NCBI GenBank assembly: GCA_022559845.1 | Contig: CM040123.1 | Location: forward strand, 316,181,933 to 316,245,932 | Source of the DNA: Amorphophallus konjac | Lineage: Eukaryota; Streptophyta; Magnoliopsida; Alismatales; Araceae | Length of the DNA stretch: 64,000 nucleotides | Direction: 5' to 3' | Shown here: positions 11,189 through 22,795 of the stretch, piece after piece | Numbering within the stretch: position 1 is the stretch's first letter | Layout of the letters: each line of letters begins with the position of its first letter | Program-made: the position numbers and the translations under genes | The notes under the pieces: model-generated | Databases searched by the model: none | What the model saw: only the letters and a program-made list of their open reading frames with translations | Told to the model about the DNA's origin: nothing

Positions 11189-11219
11189 GGTGGTTCGGTC
11201 CTCCAGACCTACGTCCACC
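11189..11219 (-). ncRNA. GGTGG...CCACC stem shared by Copia LTRs (solo LTR copy)
   Basis: In LTR sense: GGTGG-ACGTAGG, then a short inner stem GGTC-tggag-GACC overlapping it, then CGAA-CCACC. The outer stem, ACGTAGG and CGAA are the same in the other two Copia families at 5959-5995 and 47572-47608, while the inner stem differs but still pairs. This is a candidate RNA structure in R/U5; its function is unknown. Confidence 0.5.
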
Positions 11220-11482
11220 CCTCACTCCAAACCGGAGTGAGGCTTCACTAGCACAAGCTAGAAACCGCAGACTTAGTCTGCAACAGGTGCTGCCAAACAG
11301 CTTGACCATGGGAACAACCTCCCCTCTTCCTCCAGACCGGAGGGACACCCCAAGTGACTCCCAGCCACTTGGACACCAGAGACTAGGTCTCTCTTCCTCC
11401 AGACCAGGAGGGACCCCTGGACTTGCAACCCACAAGCCCAGAACCGGAGGACCAATCCTCCCTTCTCCTGAGTCCACAGGAG
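11220..11482 (-). repeat. Nine consecutive short perfect hairpins in R/U5
   Basis: Stems seen (plus coordinates): CCTCACTCC/GGAGTGAGG 11220-11242; CTAGC/GCTAG 11248-11261; GCAGAC/GTCTGC 11267-11281; CCTCC/GGAGG 11329-11343; CCAAGTG/CACTTGG 11350-11372; AGAGAC/GTCTCT 11378-11392; CCTCC/GGAGG 11396-11411; GGAGGA/TCCTCC 11446-11461; CTCCTG/CAGGAG 11465-11482. Stems are 5-9 bp with loops of 3-9 bases. They share no primary sequence, so this is not a tandem repeat. Confidence 0.75.
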
Positions 11483-11639
11483 GAACCCGACCTCACTACT
11501 GAGAATCAGAAGAACAATAGTAACTAGAGTAATAAAAGGAAAAATAAGAAAACATAAAAAGCACAGCGACAAAGACTGGAAATGAAACACAAGAAATATA
11601 GCTCTCAATGAGCATAGTCGTTTTGGATTTGATCCACGA

Positions 11640-11815
11640 ACAGACTGAACAGATCTTCAATAGCTCTCTCTCCTCTCTTCCTTTCTTCCTCTTCTTTCTT
11701 CTTCTTTCTGCTTCTCTTTCTTTTCTCTCTTTCTTTTGCTGCTCTCACACTCTTCTTCTTTCTTCTTCTTCTTCTTTCTTCTTCTGCTCTCTGCCTCTCT
11801 TCTTCTTCTTCCTGG
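11640..11815. repeat. CT-rich low-complexity tract
   Basis: Long (CTT)n/(TTCC)n tract, GA-rich on the strand of the solo LTR, placed just after its TATA box. Frames open through it have only Leu/Phe/Ser-rich composition and are not genes. Confidence 0.8.
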
Positions 11816-11896
11816 ACCGTGCAGTCACTCTTTCTTTTATCAACACTCGATCAGCCCTCCTTTTTTTTCAGTCCTCTTCTGATGGAAGAAGCTCCA

Positions 11897-11904
11897 TACT
11901 TATA
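11897..11904 (-). promoter_or_regulatory. TATA box of the Copia solo LTR
   Basis: TATAAGTA on the minus strand in the context 'ctggtataagtatggagc', between the U3 motif array and the GA-rich leader. Confidence 0.5.
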
Positions 11905-12059
11905 CCAGCAGCAGCTAGGGCGGCGGGTGTCTTCCACATCTCCCGCCCAATTAACTCTGCCACGTGTCAGGTGCCAACCTCGGATCACGTGCCCAGACAC
12001 ATTAACCTCGTCCAGTAATCCTGTCAGTTAATCAGTCGAAGACAGTATCAGCTGAAGGC

Positions 12060-13690
12060 AGTGTACATACTTTAGATTCAGCAGATAAGCAAACGAATGT
12101 ATAGACATGAAAGCACAGGGAGTGTATAGACTTGAAGTTTATGCGTAGGAGGGAGCAGTGTATAGACTTGTTGTGAAGAACAGCAATGTGTAGACTTCGA
12201 TGAGAACAATGCATGGACAGGCCATAGAAAATGTATAGACTTATCAATGCGAGCACAGGATGTACACACTTTGATTGCGTGCAAGAGAACGCAGTGTACA
12301 GACTTTGCTGTGAAGAACAATGCATGAATGCAGTGTATAGACTTGGTGTTCACATGCGTGAGAATAACGAGTGTATATACTTGCTGAGGGAAAGGCTGTA
12401 CAGACTTGAAGGCGTGAAGGCAATGCATGAACAAGTGATGCAGTGTACAGACTTGATGAATGCAATGCATGCACAATGATGCAATGTTTAGACTTTGCTG
12501 AAGACTGCCAGTCGATGTATGGACTTGGCTGAAGGCAATGCTGAAGCAATGTTCAGACTTTGCAATATGAGGCATGCAGGTTGTATAGACTTGCGATGCC
12601 ATGAAGACAATGTATAGACTATGAAGATATGTATGTGAAGCTCAACAATGTATAGACTATGCAACGGCATCAAAGCAACATATCGATGTACAGACTTTGG
12701 CTTGATCAATGCACAATGCTCATATGGATGTACAGACTTGAACATAGGTAAAGATACCAATGTTCAGACTGGTGCAATGTATGGACTTAGTGTAGTGCGA
12801 GCATTGCTGCTGCCAGTGTACAGACTTGATGATGTGCAATGCCTGAACAACCGAATGTCTAGACATGCAACAAGGGAGTGTATAGACTTCAATGCAACAG
12901 CTGAAGTTAAGCGAACGATGTACAGACTTACCCCTTGAAGATGTGAGTGACACAATGTATAGACTTAGCCCTTGAAGAATGTACAGACTTTGAAGAAATG
13001 AGGCGATGTGTAGACTTTACCAATGTATAGACTTGGGCCAACAAAGAACCAATGGATGTATAGACTTTACGAGCACAGTCCAATGTATGGACTTCAAAAG
13101 CTTGAAGGCCCAATGTACAGACTTGGAAGTTTGAACCAATGTACAGACTTGGAAGCTTGAACCAATGTATAGACTTGGGGTTCTGAACGTAGGTAAAGGT
13201 GACAACGTATAGACTTGCCATCGACCAATGTATAGACTTGATAAAGCTTCAGATGAATGAATGTATAGACTTCCTAAACGAATGTACAGACTTCAGAAGA
13301 TGCAGACTCTGTATAGACTTGCGTGCCAGAAACAGTGCACTGTACAGACTTTGAGTTCAACTGTGGATGTATAGACTTTGAATATGAAGACCAATGTATG
13401 GACTTCAGGTGAAGACCAATGTACAGACTTGGAAAGCTAAGGCCAATGTATTGACTTGCGAATCTGGGGGGTCGACCCATCTGGAAGGGGGTCGACCCAC
13501 TACTGTCCAGACAATGCTGACAGAGTATAGACTTGAACAAGTAATGCATGTGCCAATGTATACACTTGAAAAACCGATGTGAAGACTTGACAATGTACAC
13601 ACTTTGAATTCATGCAAGTTGTGCGATGTATATACTTGCAGCGTGATGCTAATGTGCAGACTATGTAAATGCATGTAGTGTATAGACTAC
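12060..13690 (-). repeat. Array of about 50 TGTAYAGACTT motifs in LTR U3
   Basis: By eye about 52 copies of a 12-mer close to TGTATAGACTTG or TGTACAGACTTG (plus strand), separated by 10-40 bp of unrelated sequence. Variants change single positions (TGTATGGACTT, TGTGTAGACTT, TGTTCAGACTT). Irregular spacing with a strict core argues against slippage-type microsatellite growth. It lies entirely upstream of the TATA box in the sense of the solo LTR, where the motif reads CAAGTCTATACA. Open frames across it on both strands are by-products. Confidence 0.85.
13469..13498. repeat. Paired GGGTCGACCC palindromes
   Basis: Two perfect 10-bp palindromes at 13469-13478 and 13489-13498, 20 bp apart, with degraded copies near 13700-13733. 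A related CCGGTCGACCGG palindrome is in the other solo LTR at 46796-46807. Confidence 0.7.
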
Positions 13691-14091
13691 ACTTATCTGG
13701 GGAGTCGACCCATCTAGAAAGGGGGTCAACCCACACTATGCTGACTGTGATGATGCAAGGATGTTTAGCCTGAACAGAATTCCACAAGCAGAGTAAAGCA
13801 ACTGATGTATGTGTATTTGAATGCTTTATGCAGCAGATAACATGACTGAACATCAAATATGCAATGCTTTAGATATGATAAACTAACTGAACAGCAATGC
13901 AATGCTTTTTGCTCTGATAAACTGACTGAACATCAGAATGACTAAAATGAATGAATAACACATGATGACTCACAGTGCATAACTCACATCAAAACCAATC
14001 ATCAAAACCACAGGGGCACAACACCTGCCACTCTGAAAAGAAGAATCACCATAATGACAGAAGAAAATTCAATGGTCAGCCCGTCATGGGT

Positions 14092-14784
<693 letters not shown>

Positions 14785-14810
14785 GTTGGTATGAGAGCAG
14801 GTTCCTAGAG

Positions 14811-16814
14811 ATGTGGTCCAACGACCGAGGGAGATCCGATGGGAGTGTCCCTCGCAGCTATGTAGCTGAGGGCCAGGCCATCAATAAACCATCAATTTTC
14901 GATGGTACTAACTATCTATATTGGAAGAGCCGAATGAATGTTTTTTTGCATGCTCAGGATCACTAGATTTGGCGTGTGGTTAGTAAGGGTCCTTTTGTCT
15001 TACTCGAGGTAGATGATACCTGGACCCCAGATCAGGTTAAAAAATCCACCACCAATTGGAGCGCCATGAATATCATGCAATGCGCTATCCACCCCACAGA
15101 ATACTCAAGAATCTCCACTTGCAAATCCGCAAAAGAAATGTGGGATAAATTTGAGTTAATCTATGAGTGGACATCTAAGGTAAGGGCCACCAAGGCCAAC
15201 CTTTTAACTTCCGAATATGAGATGTTCAGAATGAAGCTAGAAGAATCTATCTCTGAAATGTATGCAAGATTCGCTCAGCTAACGAACAATTTGAAACTTC
15301 TAGGCAAAGAATATTCTCAAGTTGAACTCATTAGGAAGATCCTCAGATCTCTCACCCCAGCATGGCACACTAAGGCCACTATCATTGAGGATTCAAAGGA
15401 TCTATCTAAACTGACCATTGACGGACTAATAGGCTCGCTCATAACATATGAGCTCAATTTCAAACGAAGTGAGGAAGATATCAAACCCAAGAAGATTGTT
15501 GGGCTCAGGGTCTCTGAGAACACAGAAGACTCAGATGAAGAGGATGAAGATGACATCCCAAAAACTTCACTGGCCAACCATGCTATGCTCACTAGACAGT
15601 TCAAGAAATTCTTAAGAAGTAGAGGTAAATTCCAAATGAAGAAGAAGAACCCCCAGGTAAGCAGAAATTCAACTTCAAATCCACTCAACCTAAGAAGTTT
15701 GACACTATGATTTGCTACCAGTGCAAGAAACCAAGACACATGCGAGGAGAGTGTCCTGCGTTGATGAGGCAGTTGTCTAAGGCCAAGGGAAAGAAGCCCA
15801 AGGCCATGGTCTCCACTTGGAGCGATGAAGAAGAGGAGGATGAAAGCCTCTCTATGGATGAAGATGAAGTTGATTTCTGCTTCATGGCTGACGAGAGTGA
15901 GGATCAAGTAAGAAATCCTTTCGAGACTATTTCAATAGAGGATTCGGAAGATGCATATGCAGACCTTCTTGAAAAATATGAAAGGTATAGAAAAGAGAAT
16001 AAGCAATTGAAGAAGAAACTTAACTCTCTTGCTTAGAATGATTATGTTAGCAAGGAGCTGGAAACCATAAGATCTGAGAATGAAGAACTAAAAAAATAAG
16101 CTGAAATCATCTGCTCAGATCTGTTAGTCTTAAAAGAAGAGAGTGTTGCTCTCAAAGAACATTTAAGCCAGATTAAACAAAGATGTGAAGAGTGGGAAAA
16201 TGAGAGTAGACTTAATCTTGAAAAGTATGAGGCCGTTAACACTGTTTATCTTATGATGCAAAAAAAATATGGAAAGAATTAAAGAAGAGTTGAAGGGCAA
16301 ACAATCCACCGTAGAAAAAATGACTCTGGGAAAATCTAATCTAGATGCTATTTTAGGTACCCAGGTCAATTTTAGAAAGGAAGGATTTGGTTTCAATCCT
16401 ACCAATAAGAGGCCTTCTGAATTCAAAACGATTTCCTTCTGTCCTGAGAAAGGGAAAGGGAAATTGATTGTTGAAGAACCCGTGGAAGAGAACCGCGCTC
16501 AACATGATACATAATCAGATCGAGGCACCAATCATAAGACCAGACCCAATGTTGCTAAGCCACAGAATAAGCACAAGTCTGCCAAAAGGAGAGGTCAATG
16601 GTCTGGACCAAGAGGTCAAGCTAGCACTAGCCAACCAAGGGAGACCAAGCCATAAAGTCAATATCATTGACAAATAGGTCGAGGCCTTAGTGCGCCCCAG
16701 CGTCCTTCAGGTCGAAGCACCTGGAACATGCCTCGACGCAGATCAGCCTACCACTCTGAAAAGAAAAATCACCACATTGACAGAAGAAAATTCAACGGTC
16801 AGCCCAGCATGGGT
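14811..16814 (+). pseudogene. gag: Copia gag, tandem unit 3 (defective)
   Basis: ATG at 14811. TAG in 'gatcactag' near 14966, then open 14976-15710 through the UBN2-like core and acidic region. A one-base loss near 15669 shifts frame into 15707-16036, which holds the CCHC knuckle (MICYQCKKPRHMRGEC; GH changed to RH) and ends at the shared TAG (16034-16036). Downstream coiled-coil and basic tail sequences persist but are broken. The core is one of the longest open gag pieces in the array (244 codons). Confidence 0.75.
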
Positions 16815-17068
16815 ATGAAGAAGCGCGCTGCTGTATGAATTAACACTGGGTCTTTCAGAAAGAAGCAGAGCGTGAAGAAGAAAAGGTGGAAAAAGAAAGA
16901 AAGGAGAGATGAGAGCTTGCTTTCCCTAACACGGTGCCTTTCCTCTAAAGCCATTGCACCTGCAGCGTTGTTTTGTTTTTTCCTTTGTTTCTCTTTTTAT
17001 AGATCAACCTTTTCTGTGGAGCTTGTCCCCGTGTGTGGTGAGGACTTCATCCTCGTGAGGAGTTTTCT

Positions 17069-17126
<58 letters not shown>

Positions 17127-17443
17127 TTACGCTTCTTTTGGCCAAAGAGTGGAAGCCTCTCTTAGTTGGGAGAGGGGTGGACGTAGGTTTGTCCTGGGAC
17201 AACCAAACCACCGTAAAACCTTGTGCCATGGTGTGATGCTCTCCTTCCATCTCTCCTGTCTCCATTCACAGGGTTTCTAACATCTTCATCCTTTCATTCC
17301 ACTGCGTAACCCACTGTTTACAGTTCAGATCTGTGCTTCGTTTTGGTTCATCGTTGTTAATCTAGAAAAACACTTAAAAGTGCTATTTCTGTATACCTGG
17401 ATCTATTCACCCCCCCTCTAGATCCTCTCTTAACCATCCAAAA
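16815..17443 (+). repeat. LTR piece of tandem unit 4
   Basis: Same start point as the other units. GT tract at 17073-17125 (about 53 bp) right after GAGGAG-tttt-CTCCTC; GGTGG..CCACC stem near 17176. The LTR end is changed (CCAAAAG) and the PBS is mutated (tatcaaagc). Confidence 0.8.
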
Positions 17444-17469
17444 GTTGGTATCAAAGCAGGTTCCTAGAG

Positions 17470-19470
17470 ATGTGGTCCAACGACCCCGGGAGATCTGATG
17501 GGAGTGTCCCTCGCAGCAATATAGCTGAGGGCCAGGCCATCAATAAACTGCCATTTTTCGATGGTACTAACTATCTATACTGGAAGAGCCGAATGAAAGT
17601 TTTTCTGCATGCTCAGGATCACCAAATTGGCATGTGGTTAGTAAAGGTCCTTTTGTCTTACCAGAGGTAGTTTATAATTGGACCATAGATCAGGTTAAGA
17701 AATCCACCACTAATTGGAGTACCATGAATATCATGGAATGCGCTATCCACCCCATAGAATACTCAAGAATCTCCACTTGCCAATCCGCAAAAGAAATATG
17801 GGCTAAACTTGAGTTAATCTATTAGGGGACATCTGAGGTAAGGGCCACCAAGGCCAACCTGTTAACTTCCGAATATGAGATGTTCAGAATGAAGCTAGAA
17901 GAATCTATCTCTGAAATGTATGCAAGATTCGTTAAGCTAACAAATAATTTGATATTTCTAGGCAAAGAATATTTTCAAGCTGAACTCGTTAGGAAGATCC
18001 TTAGATCTCTCACCCCAGCGTGGCACACTAAGGCCACTGTTATTAAGGATTCAAAGGATCTATCTAAACTGACCATTGACAGACTAATAGTCTTGCTCAT
18101 GACATATGAGCTCAATTTCCAGCGAAGTGAGGAAGATATCAAACCCAAGAAGATTGTTGGGCTCTGGGTCTCTCAGAACACAGAAGACTCAGATGAAGAG
18201 GATGAAGATGACATCCCAAAAACTTCACTGGCCGACCATGCTATGCTCACTAGACAATTCAAGAAATTCCTAAGAAGAAAAGGTAAATTCCAAATGAAGA
18301 AGAAGAACCCCAAGGTAAGTAGAAATTCCAACTTCAGATCCACTCAACCTAAGAAGTCTGACACTATGATTTGCTACCAGTGCAAGAAACCAGGACACAT
18401 GCGAGGAGTGTGTCCTGAGTTGATGAGGCAGCTATCCAAGGCCAAGGGAAAGAAGCCCAAGGCCATGGTCTCCACTTGGAGCGATGAAGAAGAGGAGGAT
18501 GAAAGCCCCTCTATGGATGAAGATGAAGATGATTTCTGCTTCATGGTTGACGAGAGTGAGGATCAGGTAAGAAATCATTTCGAGACCTTTTCAATAGAGG
18601 ATTGGGAAGATGCATATGCAGATCTTCTTGAAAAATATGAAAGGTATAGAAAAGAGAATAAGCAATTGAAGAAGAAACTTAACTCTCTTGCTTAGAATGA
18701 TTCTGTTAGCAAGGAGCTGGAAACCATAAGATCTGAGAATGAAGAACTAAAAAAACAAGCTGAAATCACCTGCTCAGATCTGTTAGTCTTAAAAGAAGAG
18801 AGTGTTGCTCTTAAAGAACATTTAAGCCAGATTAAACAAAGATGTGAAGAGTGGGAAAATGAGAGTAGACTTAATCTTGAAAAGTATGAGGCCGTTAACA
18901 CTGTTAATCTTGTGATGCAAAAAAAACTTGTGAAGAATTATAGAAGTGTTGAAGGGCAAACAATCCACCCTAGAAAAAATGACTCTAGGAAATCTAGTCT
19001 AGATGCTATTTTAGGTACCCGGGTCAATTTTAGAAAGGAAGGGCTTGGTTTCAATCCTTCCAATATGAGGCCTTCTGAATTCAAAACTGTTTCCTTCTGT
19101 CCTGAGAAAGGGAAAGGGAAATTGATTGTTGAACAACTTGTGGAAGAGAACCGTGCTCAACATGATACACAATCAGATCGAGGCACGAATCAAAGACCAG
19201 ACCCAATGTTGCAAAGCCACAGAATCAGCACAAGTCTGCCAAAAGGAGAGGTCAATGGTCTAGACCAGGAGGTCAAGCTAGCACTAGCTAACCAAGGGAG
19301 ACTAAGCCACAAAGTCAATATCATAGACAAACAGGTCGAGGCCTTAGTGTGCCCCAGCGTCCTTCAGGTCGAAGCACCTGGAACATGCCTCGGCGTAGAT
19401 CAGCCTACCACTCTGAAAAGAAGAATCACCACAATGACAGAAGAAAATTCAATGGTCAACCCAGCATGGG
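17470..19470 (+). pseudogene. gag: Copia gag, tandem unit 4 (defective; longest open core)
   Basis: ATG at 17470. A frameshift near 17623 ('caaattggcatg') and a TAG near 17821 break the N-terminal part. From 17880 it is open for 271 codons to the shared TAG at 18693-18695, including UBN2-like core, acidic segment, CCHC knuckle (CYQCKKPGHMRGVC), second acidic segment and start of the coiled coil. Beyond the TAG the same frame stays open through the coiled coil; from the region of 18912 an open frame of 187 codons ends in the basic tail. The A-to-T change in 'aagaattatag' removes the stop seen there in other copies. Confidence 0.8.
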
Positions 19471-19725
19471 TATGAAGAAGCACGCTGCTGTATGAATTAA
19501 AGCTGGGTCTTTCAGAAAGAAGTAGAGCGTGAAGAAGAAAAGGTGGAAAAAGAAAGAAAGGAGAGATGAGAGCTTGCTTGCCCTATCACGGTGCCTTTCC
19601 TCTAAAGCCATTGCACCTGCATCGTTGTTTTGTTTTTTCCTTTGTTTCTCTTTTTACAGATCAACCTTTTCTGTGGGGCTTCTCCCCGTGTGTGGTGAGG
19701 ACTTCATCCTCCTGAGGAGTTTTCT

Positions 19726-19823
<98 letters not shown>

Positions 19824-20140
19824 TTACACTTCTTTTGGCTAAAGAGTGGAAGCCTCTCCTAGTTGGGAGAGGGGGGGACGTAGGTTTGTCCTGGGACAAC
19901 CGAACCACCTTAAAATCTTGTGCCATGGTCTGATGCTCTCCTTCCATCTCCCTTATCTCCATTCATAGGCTTTCTAAGATCTTCATCCTTTCATTCCACG
20001 GTGTAACCCACTATTTACAGTTCAGATCTGTGCTTCGTTCTGGTTCATCGTTGTTAATCTAGAAAAACACATAAAAGTGCTATTTGTGTATATCTTGATC
20101 TATTCACCCCCCCTCTAGATCCTCTCTTAACCATCCAATA
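19471..20140 (+). repeat. LTR piece of tandem unit 5
   Basis: Same start point. GT tract 19730-19822 (about 93 bp). The LTR end is CCAATA in place of CCAACA; the PBS is TGGTATCAGAGT. The hairpin just before the GT tract is intact. Confidence 0.8.
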
Positions 20141-20167
20141 GTTGGTATCAGAGTAGGTTCCTAGAGA

Positions 20168-22170
20168 GTGGTCCAACGACTCACGGAGATCCGATGGGAG
20201 TGTCCCTCGCAGCTATGTAGCTGAGGGCCAGGCCATCAATAAACCACCGTTTTTTGATGGTACTAACTATCTATACTGGAAGAGCCGAATGAAAGTTTTT
20301 CTGCGTGCTCAGGATCACTAGATTTGGCGTGTGGTTAGTAAGGGTCCTTTTGTCTCACCCGAGGTAGATGATACCTGGACCCCAGATAAGGTTAAAAAAT
20401 CCACCACTAATTGGAGCGCCATGAATATCATGCATTGCGCTATCCATCCCACAGAATACTCAAGAATCTCCACTTGCAAATCCGCAAAAGAAATGTGGGA
20501 TAAACTTGAGTACATCTATGAGGGGACATCTGAGGTAAAGGCCACCAAGGCCAACCTGTTAACTTCCGAATATGAGATGTTCAGAATAAAGCCAGAAGAA
20601 TCTATCTCTGAAATGTATGCAAGATTCGTTAAGCTAACAAACAATTTGAAACTTCTAGGCAAAGAATATTCTCAAGATGAACTCATTAGGAAGATCCTCA
20701 GATCTCTCACCCCAGCGTGGCACACTAAGGCCACTATTATTGAGGATTCAAAGGATCTATCTAAACTGACCATTGACGGACTAATAGGCTCGCTCATGAC
20801 ATATGAGCTCAATTTCAAGCGAAGTGAGGAAGATATCAAACCCAATAAGATTGTTGGGCTCAGGGTCTCTGAGAACACAGAAGACTCAAATGAAGAGGAT
20901 GAAGATGACATCCTAAAAGCTTCACTGGTCGCCCATGCTATGCTCACTAGATAGTTCAAGAAATTCCTAAGAAGAAGATGTAAATTCCAAATGAAGAAGA
21001 AGAACCCCAAGGTAAGTAGAAATTCCAACTTCAGATCCACTCAACCTAAGAAGTCTGACACTATGATTTGCTACCAATGTAAGAAACCAGGACACATGCG
21101 AGGAGAGTGTCCTAAGTTGATGAGGCAGCTGTCCAAGGCCAAGGGAAAGAAGCCCAAGGCCATGGTCTCCACTTGGAGCGATGAAGAAGAGGAGGATGAA
21201 AGCCCCTCTATGGATGAAGATGAATACGATTTCTGCTTCATGGCAGATGAGAGTGAGGATCAGGTAAGAAATCCTTTCAAGACCTTTTCAATAGATGATT
21301 GGGAAGATGCATATGCAAATCTTCTTGAAAAATATGAAAGGTATAGAAAAGAGAATAAGCAGTTGAAGAAGAAACTTAACTCTCTTGCTTAGAATGATTC
21401 TATTAGCAAGGAGCTGGAAACCATAAGAGCTGAGAATGAAGAACTGAAAAAACAAGCTGAAATCACCTGCTCAGATCTGTTAGTCTTAAAAGAAGAGAGT
21501 GTTGCTCTTAAAGAACATTTAAGCCAGATTAAACAAAGATGTGAAGAGTGGGAAAATAAGAGTAGACTTAATCTTGAAAAGTATGAGGCCATTAACACTG
21601 TTAATCTTGTGATGCAAAAAAAACTTGGAAAGAATTAAAGAAGAGTTGAAGGGCAAACAATCCACCCTAGAAAAAATGACTCTGGGAAAATCTAATCTAG
21701 ATGCTATTTTCAATACCCGGGTCAATTTTAGAAAGGAAGGACTTGGTTTCAATCCTACCAATAAGAGGCCTTCTGAATTCAAAACTATTTCCTTCTGTCC
21801 AGAGAAAGGGAAAGGGAAATTGATTGTTGAAGAACCCGTGGAAGAGAACCGTGCTCAACATGATACACAATCAGATCGAGGCACCAATCATAAGACCAGA
21901 CCCAATGTTGCTAAGCCACAGAATCAACACAAGTCTGCCAAAAGGAGAGGTCAATGGTCTGGACCAAGAGGTCAAGCTAGCACTAGCCAACCTAGGGAGA
22001 CCAAGCCACAAAGTCAATATCATAGACAAACAGGTTGAGGCCTTAGTGCGCCCCAGCGTCCTTCAGGTCGAAGCACCTGGAACATGCCTCGGCGCAGATC
22101 AGCCTACCACACTGGAAAGAAGAACCACCACAATGATAGAAGAAAATTCAATGGTCAGCCCAGCATGGGT
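20168..22170 (+). pseudogene. gag: Copia gag, tandem unit 5 (start codon lost)
   Basis: A two-base loss ('agagagtgg' where other copies have 'agagatgtgg') removes the ATG. TAG near 20319, open 20331-20954, TAG before the knuckle ('actagatag'), then open 20991-21392 with CYQCKKPGHMRGEC and the acidic part, ending at the shared TAG (21390-21392). The C-terminal part 21625-22038 is open in a different frame. It retains all domains at sequence level. Confidence 0.75.
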
Positions 22171-22769
22171 ATGAAGAAGCGCGATGCTGTATGAATTAAA
22201 GCTGGGTCTTTCAGAAAGAAGCAGAGCGTGAAGAAGAAAAGGGGGAAAAAGAAAGAAAGGAGAGATGAGAGCTTGCTTGCCCTATCACGGTGCCTTTCCT
22301 CTAAAGCCATTGCACCTGCAGCATTGTTTTGTTTTTTCCTCTGTTTCTCTTTTTACATATCAACCTTTTTTGTGGGGCTTGTCCCCGTGTATGGTGAGGA
22401 CTTCATCCTCGTGTGGAGTTTTCTCCTCATTTGTGTGTGTGTGTGTGTGTGGTTACACTTCTTTTGGCCAAAGAGTGGATGCCTCTCCTAGTTGGGAGAG
22501 GGGTGGACGTAGGTTTGTCCTGGGACAACCGAACCACCGTAAAACCTTGTGCCATGGTGTGATGCTCTCCTTCCATCTCTCCTATCTCCATTCACAGGGT
22601 TTCTAACATCTTCATCCTTTCATTCCACTGCGTAACCCACTGTTTACAGTTCAGATATGTGCTTTCTTTTGGTTCCTCGTTGTTAATCTAGAAAAACACT
22701 TCTAAGTGCTATTTCTGTATACCTGGATCTATTCACCCCCCCTCAAGATCCTCTCCTAACCATCCAACA
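22171..22769 (+). repeat. LTR piece of tandem unit 6
   Basis: Same start point, short GT run (22433-22451), GGTGG..CCACC stem near 22500, ends CCAACA, good PBS (TGGTATCAGAGC) at 22772-22783. Confidence 0.8.
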
Positions 22770-22795
22770 GTTGGTATCAGAGCATGTTCCTAGAG

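Larger units (their letters stand above)
10811..14023 (-). mobile_element. Solo LTR of a second Copia family (minus strand, 3.2 kb)
   Basis: On the minus strand it begins TGTTGTGCCCC and ends CCTATCA, with 'ttcacccccctctg' just before the end, as in other plant Copia LTRs. It splits the Copia unit 2 sequence 'cagcctac|cactctg'; the flanks CCTAC (10806-10810) and CCTGC (14024-14028) are a target-site duplication with one mismatch. No internal region is present, so this is a solo LTR left by LTR-LTR recombination. In LTR sense the order is: U3 with a roughly 50-copy motif array (13690 down to 12060) and GGGTCGACCC palindromes, TATAAGTA at 11904-11897, a GA-rich leader, a cluster of nine perfect hairpins, the GGTGG..CCACC stem, then the C-rich end. 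Confidence 0.85.

Noticed and set aside
12060..13690. CRISPR-like array
   Set aside because: The short strict core with variable spacers looks superficially similar, but the core is only 12 bp and degenerate, spacer length varies from 10 to 40 bp, and the context is a plant LTR.
12032..13856. Many overlapping open frames on both strands across the motif array
   Set aside because: Stop codons are sparse because one 12-mer without stops dominates; the frames overlap on both strands and encode nothing recognisable.
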